DNA of 64,000 nt from Physcomitrium patens (GCF_000002425.4 NC_037253.1:1132433-1196432), one strand, 5' to 3'; shown: positions 38,306-52,021, counted from the first letter of the stretch. The notes: generated by a model from the letters alone, not told the origin. Numbers and translations: made by a program.

Positions 38306-38334
38306 CTTCTAATGTTTGTTTTTAACATTAGAAG
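38306..38334. repeat. short perfect hairpin, 11-bp arms
   Basis: CTTCTAATGTT (38306-38316) is matched by AACATTAGAAG (38324-38334) with a seven-base TGTTTTT loop. It is too short for a plant microRNA precursor by itself. Confidence 0.8.
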
Positions 38335-39009
38335 TAGAAATGAAATTATACATACTTTAATTGTAATAGTAGTAGTTGTATTATAGTCTTCATCATTGCC
38401 ATTAGTTGTAAGCAAACTAGTATATTGAAAAGTAGTTAAATTGGTAAAGAAAGGACTCTTTGATTCATATGTTGCCATATACTTTGAATTTGGTTTTTCC
38501 CAAAATCAAAGCTATGGTTGAGAGTGAATAGTATTTCCTTATGTACATGTTTTTACTTGATATTCGATTTTCAATAAAACTTGAATTAAAATTTACTTAT
38601 TTTTCTTTTATTATTTTGACTAGAATTTCGAAATTGAAAAGATTATTATTTTTGATTTTTAAAAATAAATTATTAAAACTTAATAAATGAGTAAATAGCA
38701 TAAAAATTGTTGAGCACAGCATTCATGAGGACATCAACTTTCATGTAATAAATGTGATATGCTAAAATAAACTACCAAAATATTATACATTTTTAGAACT
38801 TGATGCATTTAATTGTTAGTATCATATTCATGGTGTGGAAGTCTTAAAGGTAAATGAATGTTTGATTCATGACAATGATACATATAAATTTGTACATAAA
38901 TTTCATTTAAACAAGTTACCACTTTTCATTTATTTTTCCATCCCTCAACTCTTTTTCTGAATTTATTCCTATCATTCCGCTATGAAATATATTTTGAATA
39001 TTGTGAATA

Positions 39010-39012
<3 letters not shown>

Positions 39013-39042
<30 letters not shown>
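39013..39042. repeat. (AT)n microsatellite
   Basis: About 30 bases of perfect alternation. Confidence 0.9.
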
Positions 39043-39045
<3 letters not shown>

Positions 39046-39471
39046 GCTGGAACAACATTAAACGTTCAAAGATTTTCTTAATATTCACACAGAAGTTCTG
39101 AATAATATTTTATCAATTAAAATGTTATTTCTTCATACTCAATTTTTAAATTTCACATACACTCCAAATTCGTGAACAAAAATAAATACACTTAGTTGTA
39201 TTAAATACGACATAGTGAGATTAAGAGATTCCTCATTCTTGGGAGAGAAGTTAATTATAATATTAATATTAATATATATTTTTTATTCTCTGAATTTAAA
39301 TACCACATTCAAACAATTATTCATTACTAATTCAACATGGATTATTAAAGTTTCTTTTTAGTTGGCATCATACATAGTTTTAATGTAGTATCCTATCAAA
39401 ATAATTTTATTGATGTGTATGATGATTAATTTAATTAATTTTGATGTTTTTGCAAATAATTTGGAATATCA

Positions 39472-39498
39472 TTTTTTTTTTTTTTTTTTTTTTTTTTT
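39472..39498 (+). repeat. poly(T) tract
   Basis: 27 consecutive T residues. Confidence 0.9.
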
Positions 39499-40251
39499 CT
39501 TTTCAATACAAGTCCAGAAATTCGTTTGGTATTATTTGCTCTAGTCTAGCTAAAGTTGTGCTTGGCTTTTAGTCTATGGATAACTAAGAGTATAAAAAGG
39601 CTTTTTGCAAAGACTTTGAGGTATTTTGTGGTGTTTTTTGGTGTTTGATTTAATAATCTGTTTTTAAACGTATGTACATCAGATTCAGCTTGTTGAAGAT
39701 TATATTTTTTAACATGTTTTTTAACATTATTTATATAATTCTGATATTATGTTTTAATTGATAAGTAAACTAATGAATTAACAAAGTTAAAAAATTACAA
39801 TCAAAACAAGTTTATGTTCGTTTTTGAAATGATATTTTTTATTTTGTAAGAACTGATTTTTTAAATAAGAAATTCTTAAAATTTTAAAACTCTTTTTAAT
39901 GTAATTTATAACTAAAAAAATGTATACTGTATTAATTATTATAAAATTTTATTATTATATTAAAAAAAATTCTTAGATTTGCATCTTATAATTAGACTAC
40001 TTATTATTTAGTATTGGGGATAAAATTTTGGTAAATCCATCTTTGAAAACTATAAAAATAGTAATAAGTAAAACAAAAATGCATATTATGACTAAAATAT
40101 ACCTTTTTCAGTAAGAAAAATCCTCCCATATATGTTCTTAGAAATAAAAAGTACAAGTTTTGTTAAATTAAACGATTTTTGTTCTGAGTCATTGCCATTT
40201 TAAAATTTTTTAATCTAATAAAAGCTTCATTAGAAATTCATCTAATTAAAA

Positions 40252-40302
40252 ACACACACACACACACACACACACAGATATATATATATATATATATATA
40301 TA
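40252..40302. repeat. (AC)n-(AT)n compound microsatellite
   Basis: A CA run of about 25 bases followed after one G by a TA run of about 25 bases. Confidence 0.9.
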
Positions 40303-40948
40303 AGAAAATATTAAATTTACGTACTACAATTGCACCACAAATCTTTCAAGGTTCAAACATCCAAGACTTCAAATAGCTACTCTGAACAATATGTACCAAG
40401 TATTGGCACTCAACTAGCACAAAGACATCAAGGTTGTTTGCTTTATTTAATGGCTATGTCACTTAGGTTAAAAAAAAATTCATTGCAAAGGAACCAAGAG
40501 GAGCTTTGGAGCAATTTTAAACTGCATAAGTCCTATGGTGGATTGATTTATAATTTGGATGGGTCAATTTAATATTCTTCTATATACATATATTCTATTG
40601 CAACATAAGAATGTTCAATCACACCTAAAATAGGATAATTTGTTATTCTTAAAATTCTAATATAGTAAAACCAAAATTTAATCTAAAAAATATGTATGGT
40701 TTTTATTTATTTATAGAAGTTTGTAGATTTTTCACTAAAAAGAAATTTAAAAAATTAATATTAAATGAAATATAGATTAAAAAAAAATTATAAAATAATT
40801 AAAAAATATTGTAAAAAAATAGATAAAATTAACATAAAATAATTTTAGAAAATAGAATCCTTTAAGTCTTTTGATACATCTTTTAGAAGATAGAAATCTA
40901 TACAAACTTGTAAATCAATAGTATAGTCATATGTAACTAAGGCAGAAG

Positions 40949-40950
<2 letters not shown>

Positions 40951-40990
<40 letters not shown>

Positions 40991-41000
40991 AATAATAATA
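40951..41000. repeat. (AT)n-(AAT)n compound microsatellite
   Basis: About 34 bases of AT alternation, then AAT triplets. Confidence 0.9.
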
Positions 41001-41355
41001 AAAAGATATTAGATAACTATTGCTAAGTTCAAAAGAAACTATAAAATATTTAGTTAAAATAAAAGTATCTAAAAGATGTTAACAATATAATCATCTATGT
41101 ATACTAATTAATAAGGACATGTGAAATATTCTTTATGACCATTTTCTTGTAGAATAAGTCCATAAGTTATGAGAAACTATTATGGTGGCTTTTTAAATCT
41201 ATTAATTTCATGAAAGAAGTTTGTATAGTTATATAATACATCTAAAATCATTCTTAGATCCAAATTGCATCTAAAAAGCTCAAAAATGTTTATTCACGCA
41301 CGATATAATTTTTTATTTTTTTATTTTTTTATTTGAATAATTTAAGTATATGTAA

Positions 41356-41356
<1 letters not shown>

Positions 41357-41389
<33 letters not shown>

Positions 41390-41390
41390 T
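41357..41390. repeat. (ATT)n microsatellite
   Basis: About eleven perfect ATT units. Confidence 0.9.
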
Positions 41391-43880
41391 CTAAAGATAG
41401 ACTCTATAAAAAGTAATTATATTTTAAGTTGCTTTACATTTTAATAACATCTACAATACATTATATGGTATTTTTTTACAAACATCAAATTATGCTCTAT
41501 GAAAATGTAGCCAATAGATTATTTGAGTCTTTAGTATTTTTTTAAATATTAGAATAATAGATCTATTTCATGATTTGATTATTTTTCAATAATTTTTTTT
41601 CAAAAATGCTATTTCAAATTGCCACTAAATATAATATTTATATCTAATAACATTACTAAGTACCAATAGTATCTCATAAACCAAATTTATTTTATCTTAT
41701 AACTTATTTAAGAAATACCAATTCATTTTAATAATCTTCATTTTGGTTTTAGAAACACAAAGATTGTGTCAATTGAAGCATTTTATCAAAATTTAGTATA
41801 AGATGGTTTTATATAGATTTTAAATTTTTTTTTAGTCTTTTAAGAAATTACAATTGATATATAACTACAATACTATTCTAATAAATTTAATTTCGAAATC
41901 CTAGAGTTGAATAATTTTATGGATATGATTATACAAATATATAATTTTAATAAAAATAATTATAATTTACAAAAAAAATAATTTTAGTTAGCATAATTGT
42001 TTAATTTTTTCTCTACTATATAATTTTTGAATATTTCTATATACTAATTGTAGTAGTGAACAAAATTGATGAATTTCAAGCATGAATTGATTTATTATTA
42101 TTATTTTTTAGTATTTACGTTATAGGTATTTATTTTTTATGTATGTGATAATTCTACCATAATTGTAAAAACATTGATATACTATGAATTTCTACATAAG
42201 AAAGAGAAGTATAAGGAAATAAAAGAAAATAAATTAAATGTAAGTATAATACTTCTTTAGTACAACATAAGTTGCAATCTCTATATTTCTTTAATGCTTT
42301 CAAGAAAAACTATGCACTCTATTATTTAGTAAGAAATATTAAAATTTTTTATTGTATTTTGTTAATATTTTTTAATATTTTCTAAAAAATATCTACATAT
42401 AGTTATAAAAAAAATTATTGTAAGATAATTAGAAATTAAAAAAGAATGTGATCTAAAAGTATATTTCAAAATGGCTAATGCCAAGTACATGAGATAAGAA
42501 AACAAATAAATAATAGAAAGATTATGGATGATCTCAATCTTGCTTCTATATACATTCATTAGATAATAAGTTTGGTAAGAAACTTCTTTAATCCAAGTAT
42601 AATGTATAGAACTTGCATAACTAAAAGTAAAACAATTTATTACCATGAGACTTTCCATTTAATTAGTAAGATTTATCATTTAAATCAAGAGCTATAAAGG
42701 AAGCAATGCTCATTTGGTTAATTTGGCACCAAAAAGTGGGTGCAAATGTATAGAAAATGAAGGATAATCCAAATATGTTCCTAAACTATACTTGATGTTT
42801 GCCTAAAACACCAAAAATAATTATATACAAATTTTAGGAATATTCTTGAAGAAATAGATTTGGGATTAAACTACATCATTAATACATAAATTAATATCAA
42901 GCATAAGATACTCTAGTCCATGGAAAATAGACAACAAAATATATTTGCGCGCAAATTATTGCCAATGTTGAAATGTTTAGGTACTATATAGTCTTTTCTT
43001 TAAAAAATATGCATTTGGACAATATGGATTTAACATAATATGTTTATTTTTAAAATACAATATAAGAGGATGTACAAATCAAGAACAAAGTATGATAAAA
43101 CTTATTAGAATATGATAAAAAAAGTGTGAAAAGTCATTGAGAAAAGATGGGTAGACAATTAAATAACTATGGTGTCATATCTTAACATTGGAATAATACT
43201 TGGATGATCAAAAAAACAAACTAGAGAATATGGTTGATATGAAAATTAAGTGGCATGCATAAATTCTTTTATGTGGTATAATAAAACTTTGAAAAGCACA
43301 TAGTTATTCAACACTACTTGAGTAAACTTTAGACCCTAAAGGTCCTTAAGCCTCACCCTAAGTTTAATGTAATTTTTTAAAAACTCATTTAAAGCATTTG
43401 ATACATCCCATTTTGTTCCAAAAATAAAAACAAGTTATACATTCTTATAATTTTTTTCAAATTTGTTCAAACAATCTCCAAATTTTACTCAACATGATAC
43501 TTACTCCAAATACTTGTAAGCTAAAAAAGAATCAAGTTTTAAGATATTCTCTTCTTTTCAAAAAATACACAATCAAAACATCTCGTTGATAATCTCTCCA
43601 AATCCACCCATAACACAACATTATCCCACTTTACTAATTAATGCAAGCCTCTTCATGTTGAATTTCCTTGCTAGCACATGCAAGGCCCTCCATTCATTTG
43701 ATTCATAATGTGCCATAGAAGATGTGACAAACCCTAAATCACCTTCCACTTCATGCAGATTTATGCTCTTTCCGCCACATCTTCACCATCCTAGACAACC
43801 TCAGGCTACACAAAATTGGGTCTATTTCATGCCGCTCTCAAAAAACACCATGTATGCAGAATGATGCTGTTTAAATCCCC

Positions 43881-43896
43881 AAACCCTAACCCTAAA
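43881..43896 (+). promoter_or_regulatory. telo-box-like motif
   Basis: AAACCCTAACCCTAAA, two overlapping AAACCCTA-type units. This element is found in promoters of many plant housekeeping and ribosomal protein genes. It sits at the left edge of a moderate-GC block, with pyrimidine-rich sequence downstream. No gene start is proven, so a regulatory role is inferred only. It is far too short to be an interstitial telomere tract. Confidence 0.35.
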
Positions 43897-45758
43897 TCCT
43901 GAATCGTGAAGAATTGGGTCTGCGTCGTGGTCTTCAATTTTTGTTATCCTCTACTTCACTTCGTGGTATTTCTGTTCTTCAATTGTGTCATTCTCACAGG
44001 AAAATTTCGAGGTTCTGAGGGGCATTGGTGTGTTACTCTTTCTCAACGCCTTTGTTTTGTGTCATTCTCCATGCAATTTGTGCCCCACCCCGCGTAAATT
44101 GTCCGTCTGAGCACTATCTTTGGAGGCTGTCGGAAGTCCAAATCCTAGTTTCTGGCCGAAATCAACATCCACAATTGCGAAGGTATTCTTCGTTCTGAAT
44201 TTCTCTCCCGTAGACCTAAGTGTTGGACTACAGAAGGGGATTCGGGAAACGATCCGCTGCTTCGTTATAGAGTTTCGATATGATTGCATGAGAGAATGTG
44301 GTGTATCATTGCTGTGCTGTGTCGACTGACATGAATGGATCAAGTAAAAGCACTACTGCACATGTCCACAACTGCATACAGTGGAGGCAAAGCAGGCACA
44401 GTCTTGCTGTGGAAGGTCCCAGAAGAGAAAATGCTCACCGGCGCAGGTTGGAAGGATCAGTTGGTTAAACTTAATCAAGTATCGCATGTTGTAGTGTTTT
44501 GCTCTTCTTCTCAAGCCGCTCTCTGTCCACTTAGAATCGCACGTGTTAGTGGGACGAACAGATCGTCACGTATCCCTTCATCACAGTGTGGAAGGACGCG
44601 GTCACAGCCGGTTCCAGATCCAAATCCAATCGTGCACCACAAAACATGAACGTTAGCCTAAAAAGAAAAAAAGGAAAAGAACAGGTGTATGGATTAGGGC
44701 TCGCTGCGACAAATTGCTTGTGCAACTCCTCGTGGGCTGACCCACTGATGTACTTGCGTGTTGTTTCGAGGCGGTTGTGTGCTTCGTGTCTGGTTTGATT
44801 TTATCCTCCAATTCCTCAATGGAAGTTTAGGTAACTGTCCCCTTTGATGATCCACCCCTTCTTGTCGGTTAGGATCCGATCATCGGAAGGTGATTCAGGA
44901 GAGAAAGCGCAGGTCGCCTGGGAAAAATTGTTATGCGTGATGTCTCGCCAGCTGTTTTGTATCAAAACAATTTTTCCACCTTCGAAGAAATCTTTGTCAA
45001 GACGGTGACACTACCCCATAGCTCAGATTGATCACTTGGATCGTATGGTTAATTGTCTTGGTAGAGTGAGAAATCTTTTTTCAGCGTTAACTTGATTGCC
45101 AGTTTCTTAACCTAATTTTGCAAATCACCTTACGCAGGTGGGTCTCCTCCTGACGAGAGCCTTGCCGCAGCCAATGAAACACGATTTACGCAAGTCAACG
45201 TGACAACACTACATTCAACCTGATGATTCAAACTTAAGAAGGGGAAAGCGTATGACAGTTTTGGTTAAATGCAGTCAAGCGTCAAGCACTAATGGTTGAT
45301 ACTGTATGTCCGCAGGTTATTAAAGTCATTCTCTAACTCCTGGACTTCGGGCCAGCTGCTCCAATAGTGACGCAAAGTGAAATGGCTCCAGGTCAACTTT
45401 CATAGCGCATGAATGTATCGATGGCAGCACCCAGAACGGCATTACTTTCAAACATTAGATCTATCTTCCATCCTGGCACACCCAAAATAATTTCTGCTAA
45501 TGCATTCAATAGTAGATTCTCGGCAGTCTTTGTTGTCGGTAACGTAGTTCGAGAGAGCTGGAATCAGACAATGCTGGGGTTCTCGGCTACACTAATGGAC
45601 TTCCGCCGTCGCATTAGGGAAGTAGCTGTGAACGGCTCGAGTACCCATGATCGATTGTATTATGAGAAATCTGAGCTGTGGGGTAATCTGACTCTTTTGG
45701 TAAAGATTTCAACGAAGGTGGACAAACTTTGCATCGAAAGTCTATTGGTGCTAGCTTG

Positions 45759-46330
45759 TTATTGGGCTACGTCACTATTTCTTTGAAGTGCAACTAGTTG
45801 CTCTAAGTATGCGTTCATTTCTCGCTCCTTCGCACTTAAATGTTGCCGATCCATGGTGTCGGAGTGGTGTGTCCCTGTGACAGTGCCCTGGTAGTCAGCC
45901 ATGCCAATGTTGTTCCCTCTCATGGCCTTTTCATTCATGGCCCTAATGTTGCGATCTCTCAGCTTTTGGAAAAAATTAAGAGGATTCAAGCTGGACAACG
46001 ATTTCGCGTGTTTCTCTTCCGCACTGCTTGTTGCAACTGGCCCATGGTTGGCCTTACTGGCTGTACCGCAAGACATCGGAGGGCTCATGTAATTCTCCAG
46101 CACGGGTTCCACAGTCGAGTGCTTCACCTGGTGTCCCATGGCAATCGGATAATCTGACAATTAATGAATTCTGTCTCATCCTCGACAAAGTGAGAAATCT
46201 CAATGTCAGACATTCCGAGTGACCTTCGGCTACAGCAACTTGATTGTCTAAGAAGATAGAAATATGAGAAGCAACAGCGACAGACAATGACTCGCACAAT
46301 AATAATTACAATAAATGCTTCTATTGACAT
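45759..46330 (-). pseudogene. possible frameshifted gene fragment, family unknown
   Basis: On the minus strand a frame starting at ATG 46330 includes MSDIEISHFVEDETEFIN and stops at about 46124. The next frame is open from 46160 to the TAA at 45759 (about 133 codons) and holds charged, helix-prone sequence (LSAKEREMNAYLEQLVALQR near its end). The switch between frames occurs near 46160-46180. A consensus-like donor (CCAG/GTGAAG) lies close to 46130, so splicing instead of frameshift damage is also possible. I recognise no family. Confidence 0.3.
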
Positions 46331-49300
46331 AGAAAATGAAGTTTTTGATAAGGGTACCTCTTCACGTTATGAGGAAGGTTGAATCTGAAGTGAGGACATC
46401 AGTTCGATATAGAGATGCGGAAAGATGAACGATTAAGTGAAGTCGGCTTCACCGAAACCCTGGGACATATATGCGTTGCTTCGATTACTGCAGCCGAATC
46501 CGTTTGCAGATCCAATGCTACCACGATTTCTTCATATTTTGCATGCTGAACAAGGTCTGAAAGAGACTACATTACTTCTCTCAGATTACTACAACGTTGC
46601 CGGATGCGCAAACCCAACACTCTTGCAGTGGCGTGGAGTCCCTATGAGCACTTACACCAAGCTCTACAAAGCTTCAACCCCTCCGCAAACAGAAAGCCTT
46701 CGTCTACATAAAACTTCAACTCTATCGACAAATCCAACAGCTTTCAATGCACGATTAAAGAGCAGCACAAGTAGCTGATTGGAACACCTCAATAACTGTG
46801 GGTACTAGATGAGAGCTAATGAAAAATGCTCCTATATTAGGAGATATACTTATTTTCATCACACAACCTGGATGTCAATATCGATCGGTAAAATGACGAC
46901 GTGAGATGCAAATCAGTGTGTTCACACGCGATTTGAATGGTGTACTACTTGTTGGACCAATACAGCAAAGACTGCGACTGCCCGTAAGTATTCCGCAGAT
47001 TCATCTTGATTGAAAATTTCAGTATCATGCTCGCCTTGGAAACTGCTCCATATTCGATGAAGCTGATGGGTTAAACCTGATAGGTCTGTCTTTTGGCCGC
47101 TGTCATTCCATTTGATCAGTTAATCTCTAGCGGTGGATATGGAAACTTGGCAAGTGTTCCGGGTGTTGCTTCTCAACTGAAAGTAACGGCGATTAGTCTC
47201 TTAGGGGTAATACTTGCCATGGCGTTCAAACACTGCACAGGGTTATGTTGGAATTTTGTTGGCAAGGAGACTCGGCGTTTTTGAACGTGGAAAAGCGAAG
47301 CTTGCATGTCAATATTGCAAAATTACGTCCACGGAAGAAATCAATGTTCATTCAAGTGGAATGTAGGAAAATTCTACGCTGGCTTGCTACATACTTGACA
47401 GTCACTCAGGACTTATTTTGATCGATTGTCAAAAATACTGCCACCACTTGCAATGTTCTAACGACGTGGTTGAACCATTAAACTTAGATCGGAATTGCAA
47501 TTGCAAATTGCATGATGGAAGAATGTGGTAGCCATGCTCTGAACAACAACGTGAGAACCTCCCGGCAGAGGAACTCAAAACCAACACCCCAGGTTCCAGT
47601 ACTTGAAAACAATGAGACGACGCTCAAATTGTATTCGGCATTTCAACTACAACAATATTAAAAAATTACCAATGACAATCACCACGTGGGGCACCAGATT
47701 GTCGTGAATAGGTGGGTAGTTTTGTGGCACTGTTGCAGTGCTTTTAGCATGTTAGAGTAAATGAATTGAATGTACCCCTGAAATTGCTGACTGTGATAAC
47801 GATTGATCTGACTCGTGAAATACACTCTCACCAAAAAGCAATTTGGAAGACATCAGTCACAACGTCATGAGACAATTTTTCAGAGTGGATGCAGCTTAAA
47901 GCACTCTTCATTGTCGTGTTTGTTGATTACTGCATCATCTGTTGGTAAAATGTGCAGCAATGGATGACTCCTCAACAATGCGAATCAATTTCTTACGCAA
48001 CAAACTTCCCATGTCGATGTCACTTCTAGCTTTGGTACAACGGCTAGATTTTGGGGCTGCTCAAAGTGTACCCAACGAATTGGCAGCAACCGTTTGGTAG
48101 ATTATACAGGCCCATTCGAATTGCTAGTTTTTCGAAGTTGGAAGCATGGACAAGGCAAAGACAGAAAAACATGTATTCTACGATATCGTGTATTGCTGAA
48201 TGTTCTCCTTAAGCCAGAGCATGCCAGTCACTCATGGTTCCTTCTCACCTAACGGACTTCAATATCTGACTGCGATGTAAGCCCCAGGCTAAAACCTCAT
48301 TTGTCTTGAGCATTTTTGTTTTTCACTGTTTTTGAAAGGATTACGCTCTTTCACATGGGCTTGTCCATTTCACAAGCGTCCCACGCCAATGCCAGAGAAA
48401 TACTTCAACTGCTCTATGACGTTGGTTTTTGAAAAGGATATCTCAATTGCAAGAAAACACCCGGATGCCATGAATCGCCCTTCAAACGCAGAAGTCATGA
48501 CTCTATAAATTGTTTGGGAGAAAATAACAGCCTCCTGCTCTGGCAACCAGCAAAAATTATGGCGAGCTTCACGTACCATGTCTGATCTACAGAAATTCGT
48601 GGTAACAGAATGTGGTAGGCATCTGAGGCTTTTAAGTGGGCATAGCGTGGTACCAATTTTACAATCCTTGTAAATTATGGAGGTGGTGACTCATTCTATG
48701 TCATGCTTCGGGCTTCATAGCAAAGGTCTCCAGCACCTGGAACCTTAATCCAAACAGGTCTCAAACTGCGGGGTTATTCATCCTGCAGATCTTGAGGTTT
48801 TGCACCCAAATTCCAATAGGATGGTGAAATTTTCCGCACTTGGATCTCCAAGGTGGAAAGTCAAGTTCTGAAACTCACCAGCGTCGAAGCGTCTAGCCAC
48901 TTTATTCAGTAAAGTGTAGGCTGTTGGTTACCAAGATGACAGATCCCTTGAGTAGATTAGACCAGTTGCAAGTAGATTAGAGTCATTCTTCCTTTATTTC
49001 TGAAGAGCATCACATTTTCGGCGGTTTTTATTCATTATTTATTATTTGTACATTATTTTTTCTATTTAACACAGTTGAAGACACTCTTCTCCTTCCTTCA
49101 GTTTTTCTGTTACTAGGAACAATGAGCACAATGCTGTTGCCATTATCATCTCTGATTGTGCACGAGGTGTGCTAGTGAGCAATCACAAGAGGGTTCAACA
49201 CCATGTGGAAGAATTACTGTTCTAGGGCACCACTACTAGTGCTCGATGTCCTTAATGACCCCTTCGTATTCACATTCTCCTCAACGCCACACAACCAGTA

Positions 49301-49533
49301 CACTCAATTCCACTCATGATCTCAGTACCTTCCACAAAGGACGATGGCTCAGACGTTTCGCAGAGTTTTCAACCCGAAATGTGCAGCACAGTAATTGCAG
49401 TTGATGGTAACATTATAAACTCTGTTGCCCTACAGAGACCAAAACACAAAGAATCCGCAAAAACACACGTACACACACACACACACAGACACGATGCTCC
49501 CTTTAAAATCCACTGCAAAACTCTGCAATCTGC

Positions 49534-49932
49534 CTAACCATCCGCATCGAGATCAGCATCACCGAAACTCCAGCATACGTAGCTTGTCCTGATCAGATAT
49601 TTCCATGAATCGCAGTTGGATTCAGGCTGCAAGCAGTCCTGGTGGGTGCCACGCCAGTGTTCAGGTGGACCATGCAGATCGTGTGGACCGATCGATGTCT
49701 TAACCTGGAGCCAGCTTTGTCGCATTGAATGAGAGCTCCATTGCGGGACGTGTCTTCCGCATGGCCCTCCTGTTGACGTGACTTTGATATTGCGCATCAC
49801 GTCATGGCCTGCACACAAACAAACAAACAAACAAGCAAAGTCTCCTCTCTGCACCACCTTCATCGTCAGCCTCTGGGAGTTGACGACCCCATAGCGAGAG
49901 CCCAGCAGCAGCAGCAGCAGCACCCCTATCAC
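49534..49932 (-). CDS. possible exon of a small secreted protein
   Basis: A 132-codon minus-strand frame, open from an apparent splice acceptor (TTTTGTGCAG just above 49940) to a TAG at 49534. Its start is rich in leucine (LLLLLLG), encoded by a CTG run, and could act as a signal peptide core. Later parts hold scattered cysteines and tryptophans. The frame begins with GTG, so a start codon must lie in an upstream exon. A TTTG-repeat tract inside (about 49810-49835) ending in TGTGCAG could itself be an acceptor. No family recognised. Confidence 0.2.
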   Translation of the reverse strand: MIGVLLLLLLGSRYGVVNSQRLTMKVVQRGDFACLFVCLCAGHDVMRNIKVTSTGGPCGRHVPQWSSHSMRQSWLQVKTSIGPHDLHGPPEHWRGTHQDCLQPESNCDSWKYLIRTSYVCWSFGDADLDADG

Positions 49933-51016
49933 ACATCCTGCACAAAATTAGTGTGCATCAAGCACCTCTCTCAACACACAAACATTCTCATAAGCGCACA
50001 CACACAAATACACGCACACACACACATACACAAGAATTCTATTTTTCTGCACCCCACATTCACTTATCTAGTTTTCTGTTCTTATATCATATTGTAACAC
50101 CGCAGATTGAACGATGGTTGTTACCATGACAGATGAAGAAAAGGAATCGAACAAGATGTTTTTTCTGTCTCTGTGGAAGAGTGAAATATTGCACCGCAGT
50201 CATTGTTTCACAGAGTTCTCGACACTTTGTGTTGCAATTGTATTGCAATCGCATTTGTGTTACAAGTGTTGAGATTTGTGATTATTTACCAGAACATGAT
50301 AGTTGTTTTTTCTCATGAAATTAAGGATGGTAATTAATGGTAGTTTCTGTGATGTAATATTTTCAATGAAGAATAATAGAGTTTTGGAACATATCTTTTT
50401 CTTTTGATTAGTTCTCTCTTTCAAATCTTTAAACCTGCTAGATTGAATCGAAGTTTGTCAGATGTTTAATTACAATGGATTTTTTACTAATGTAATAATA
50501 TTATGTGTTGAATGTATTATATGAATTTAGATGAGATTTTTAACTTTTACATTCTTAATAAAATAGACTTACTATCTAGAGAAAATGTGAAGACCACAAT
50601 CACACCTGATTCTTTTGCCTAAATAGGGTTTACAAGATTTTATCAGTAATAATTAGGATTTTAATTAAATCACCCATGTATATTAATACATATACATGAT
50701 CAACCAGGACGTGCACAGTGGTAGTGGACGCACCTTGCAAACCCCGCATGCAATGCAACCCAATTCCAATTCCGAGCAGTAGTAGCACCCACTGCACCTC
50801 TGCTCTCCTCTGCAACAATCCAATCCAATCCAAGCCCTCACTGCAATTTGAAACACTGCTGCTGCACCCCCCCCACAGCACACTGCATGCATTCCCTTTG
50901 CCATAAGAAACGCAGCTCCTCCAACTTCTTCTTCTCCTACCACCACAAAAAGACCCCCTTGGTATCATCATCATGGTTGAATAAAGAGCCCAAAATGGCT
51001 GGCTGAACCCTCTCTC

Positions 51017-51032
51017 CACACACACACACACA

Positions 51033-51070
<38 letters not shown>
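51017..51070. repeat. (AC)n-(CT)n-(CA)n block
   Basis: A CA run, a CT run of about 12 units, and another CA run directly joined. Confidence 0.92.
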
Positions 51071-51437
51071 GTGCTGTGCTATGCTGTTCTGTGCTGGTGT
51101 TGTTTCCAGGGCAAGGCAGAGAAAAGAGAAGAGAGAGGGTGGTGGTGGTGGTATTATTATTATTATTATTTGGTGGTGTGTGAGAGTAGTGCTCTTCCTC
51201 TGCACACCCCTCACTCACTACCACTACTACTACTACATTCAAGCAAACAAATAAATTAACAACAGTGTTGCTATGCTGTCACCAGTCTCAGTAGTGGTGG
51301 TAGTAGTAGTAGTACTGTCTCATGGGCCACAAAGTGGGACTCCAATCCAAGTGGGAGGAAGGAAGGGAAGCACTTAACTTCACTGGACTTTACAATTGCA
51401 TTGCATTGCATTCTTCCCTTCATTCCTCCTCCTCCTC

Positions 51438-51575
51438 ATGGGCTCCTCCCAGCAGCAGCAGCACTGCCTTCCAGTTCCAGTGACACCTGGGATCCACATA
51501 CTTCACTACACCTGGTTCTGGATTAACTTTGAGGTAACCACAATCCTCACTCACACAACAACAACAAACAAATGA
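51438..51575 (+). CDS. short ATG frame ending in a possible splice donor
   Basis: A 45-residue frame with a Gln run (SSQQQQ) and an aromatic-rich stretch (HYTWFWINFE) that ends exactly at GAG/GTAACC, a fair donor, at 51533/51534. It could be a first coding exon whose partner I could not find, or an upstream frame. Unassigned. Confidence 0.12.
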   Translation: MGSSQQQQHCLPVPVTPGIHILHYTWFWINFEVTTILTHTTTTNK

Positions 51576-51985
51576 ACAAGACAAAGAAGAAGAAGAAGAA
51601 GAAGGAGATAATCAATATTAATAATAGTAATAAGACAATTGCAAAGAACATCAACCTGCTTTGTGAAGTGTGACAAAAAAATAAAATAAAAAATAAAAAA
51701 TAAAAAATCACCCACCCACTCCATTTGGATGCAAACTTATAAATTTCTAAACTTAAATCAATTTTGCAAACCGAATAATTCTATTTTTGGTTTCTAGAGT
51801 GATTTTGTATATATATCTATCTACATGAAAAAATATTGACTAGCCTATGTTTGGCTGGAGCAGTAGGGTGATAAAACCCAATTATGGATTTAACCCAATT
51901 ACTGCCAAGTTACATGGCGCTGTTTGTTTTGTTTTTTGGCTTCCAAAAACGTACTTGACATTAGCAAAGCCAATGGTTTAACCAC

Positions 51986-51987
<2 letters not shown>

Positions 51988-52017
<30 letters not shown>
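51988..52017. repeat. (TA)n microsatellite
   Basis: Alternating tract of about 30 bases. Confidence 0.9.

Positions 52018-52021
<4 letters not shown>

Larger units (their letters stand above)
34441..43700. other. large AT-rich gene-poor block
   Basis: More than 9 kb of A/T-dominated sequence with stops throughout, many (TA)n runs and two long poly(T) tracts. No protein family, LTR pair or RNA gene recognised. Open frames here (for example plus 40330-40572, minus 42362-42658) have AT-driven composition and no domain. Confidence 0.5.
43701..49950. other. moderate-GC region with gene-like but unassigned sequence
   Basis: Composition resembles the genic parts of the window. Many 60-130 codon frames occur on both strands, including plus-strand ATG frames at 44335-44649 and 45409-45786 and non-ATG frames at 46437-46778 and 47093-47284. 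None carries a domain I know. The region may contain old pseudogenes, non-coding transcripts or a fast-evolving gene. The two best sub-features are listed separately. Confidence 0.35.
49951..51700. other. repeat-rich, promoter-like region
   Basis: Contains CA runs, a CT/CA block (51017-51070), AC-rich and triplet repeats (CAG near 51452-51463, GAA near 51584-51605) in moderate-GC sequence. This resembles plant 5' untranslated or promoter DNA, but no downstream coding gene follows on the plus strand. Confidence 0.35.

Noticed and set aside
38306..38334. MicroRNA precursor at the 11-bp hairpin
   Set aside because: The stem is only 11 bp and flanking sequence does not extend the pairing, so it cannot give a 21-nt duplex.
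43881..43896. Interstitial telomere
   Set aside because: Only two CCCTAAA-like units are present; a promoter telo-box is the more modest reading.
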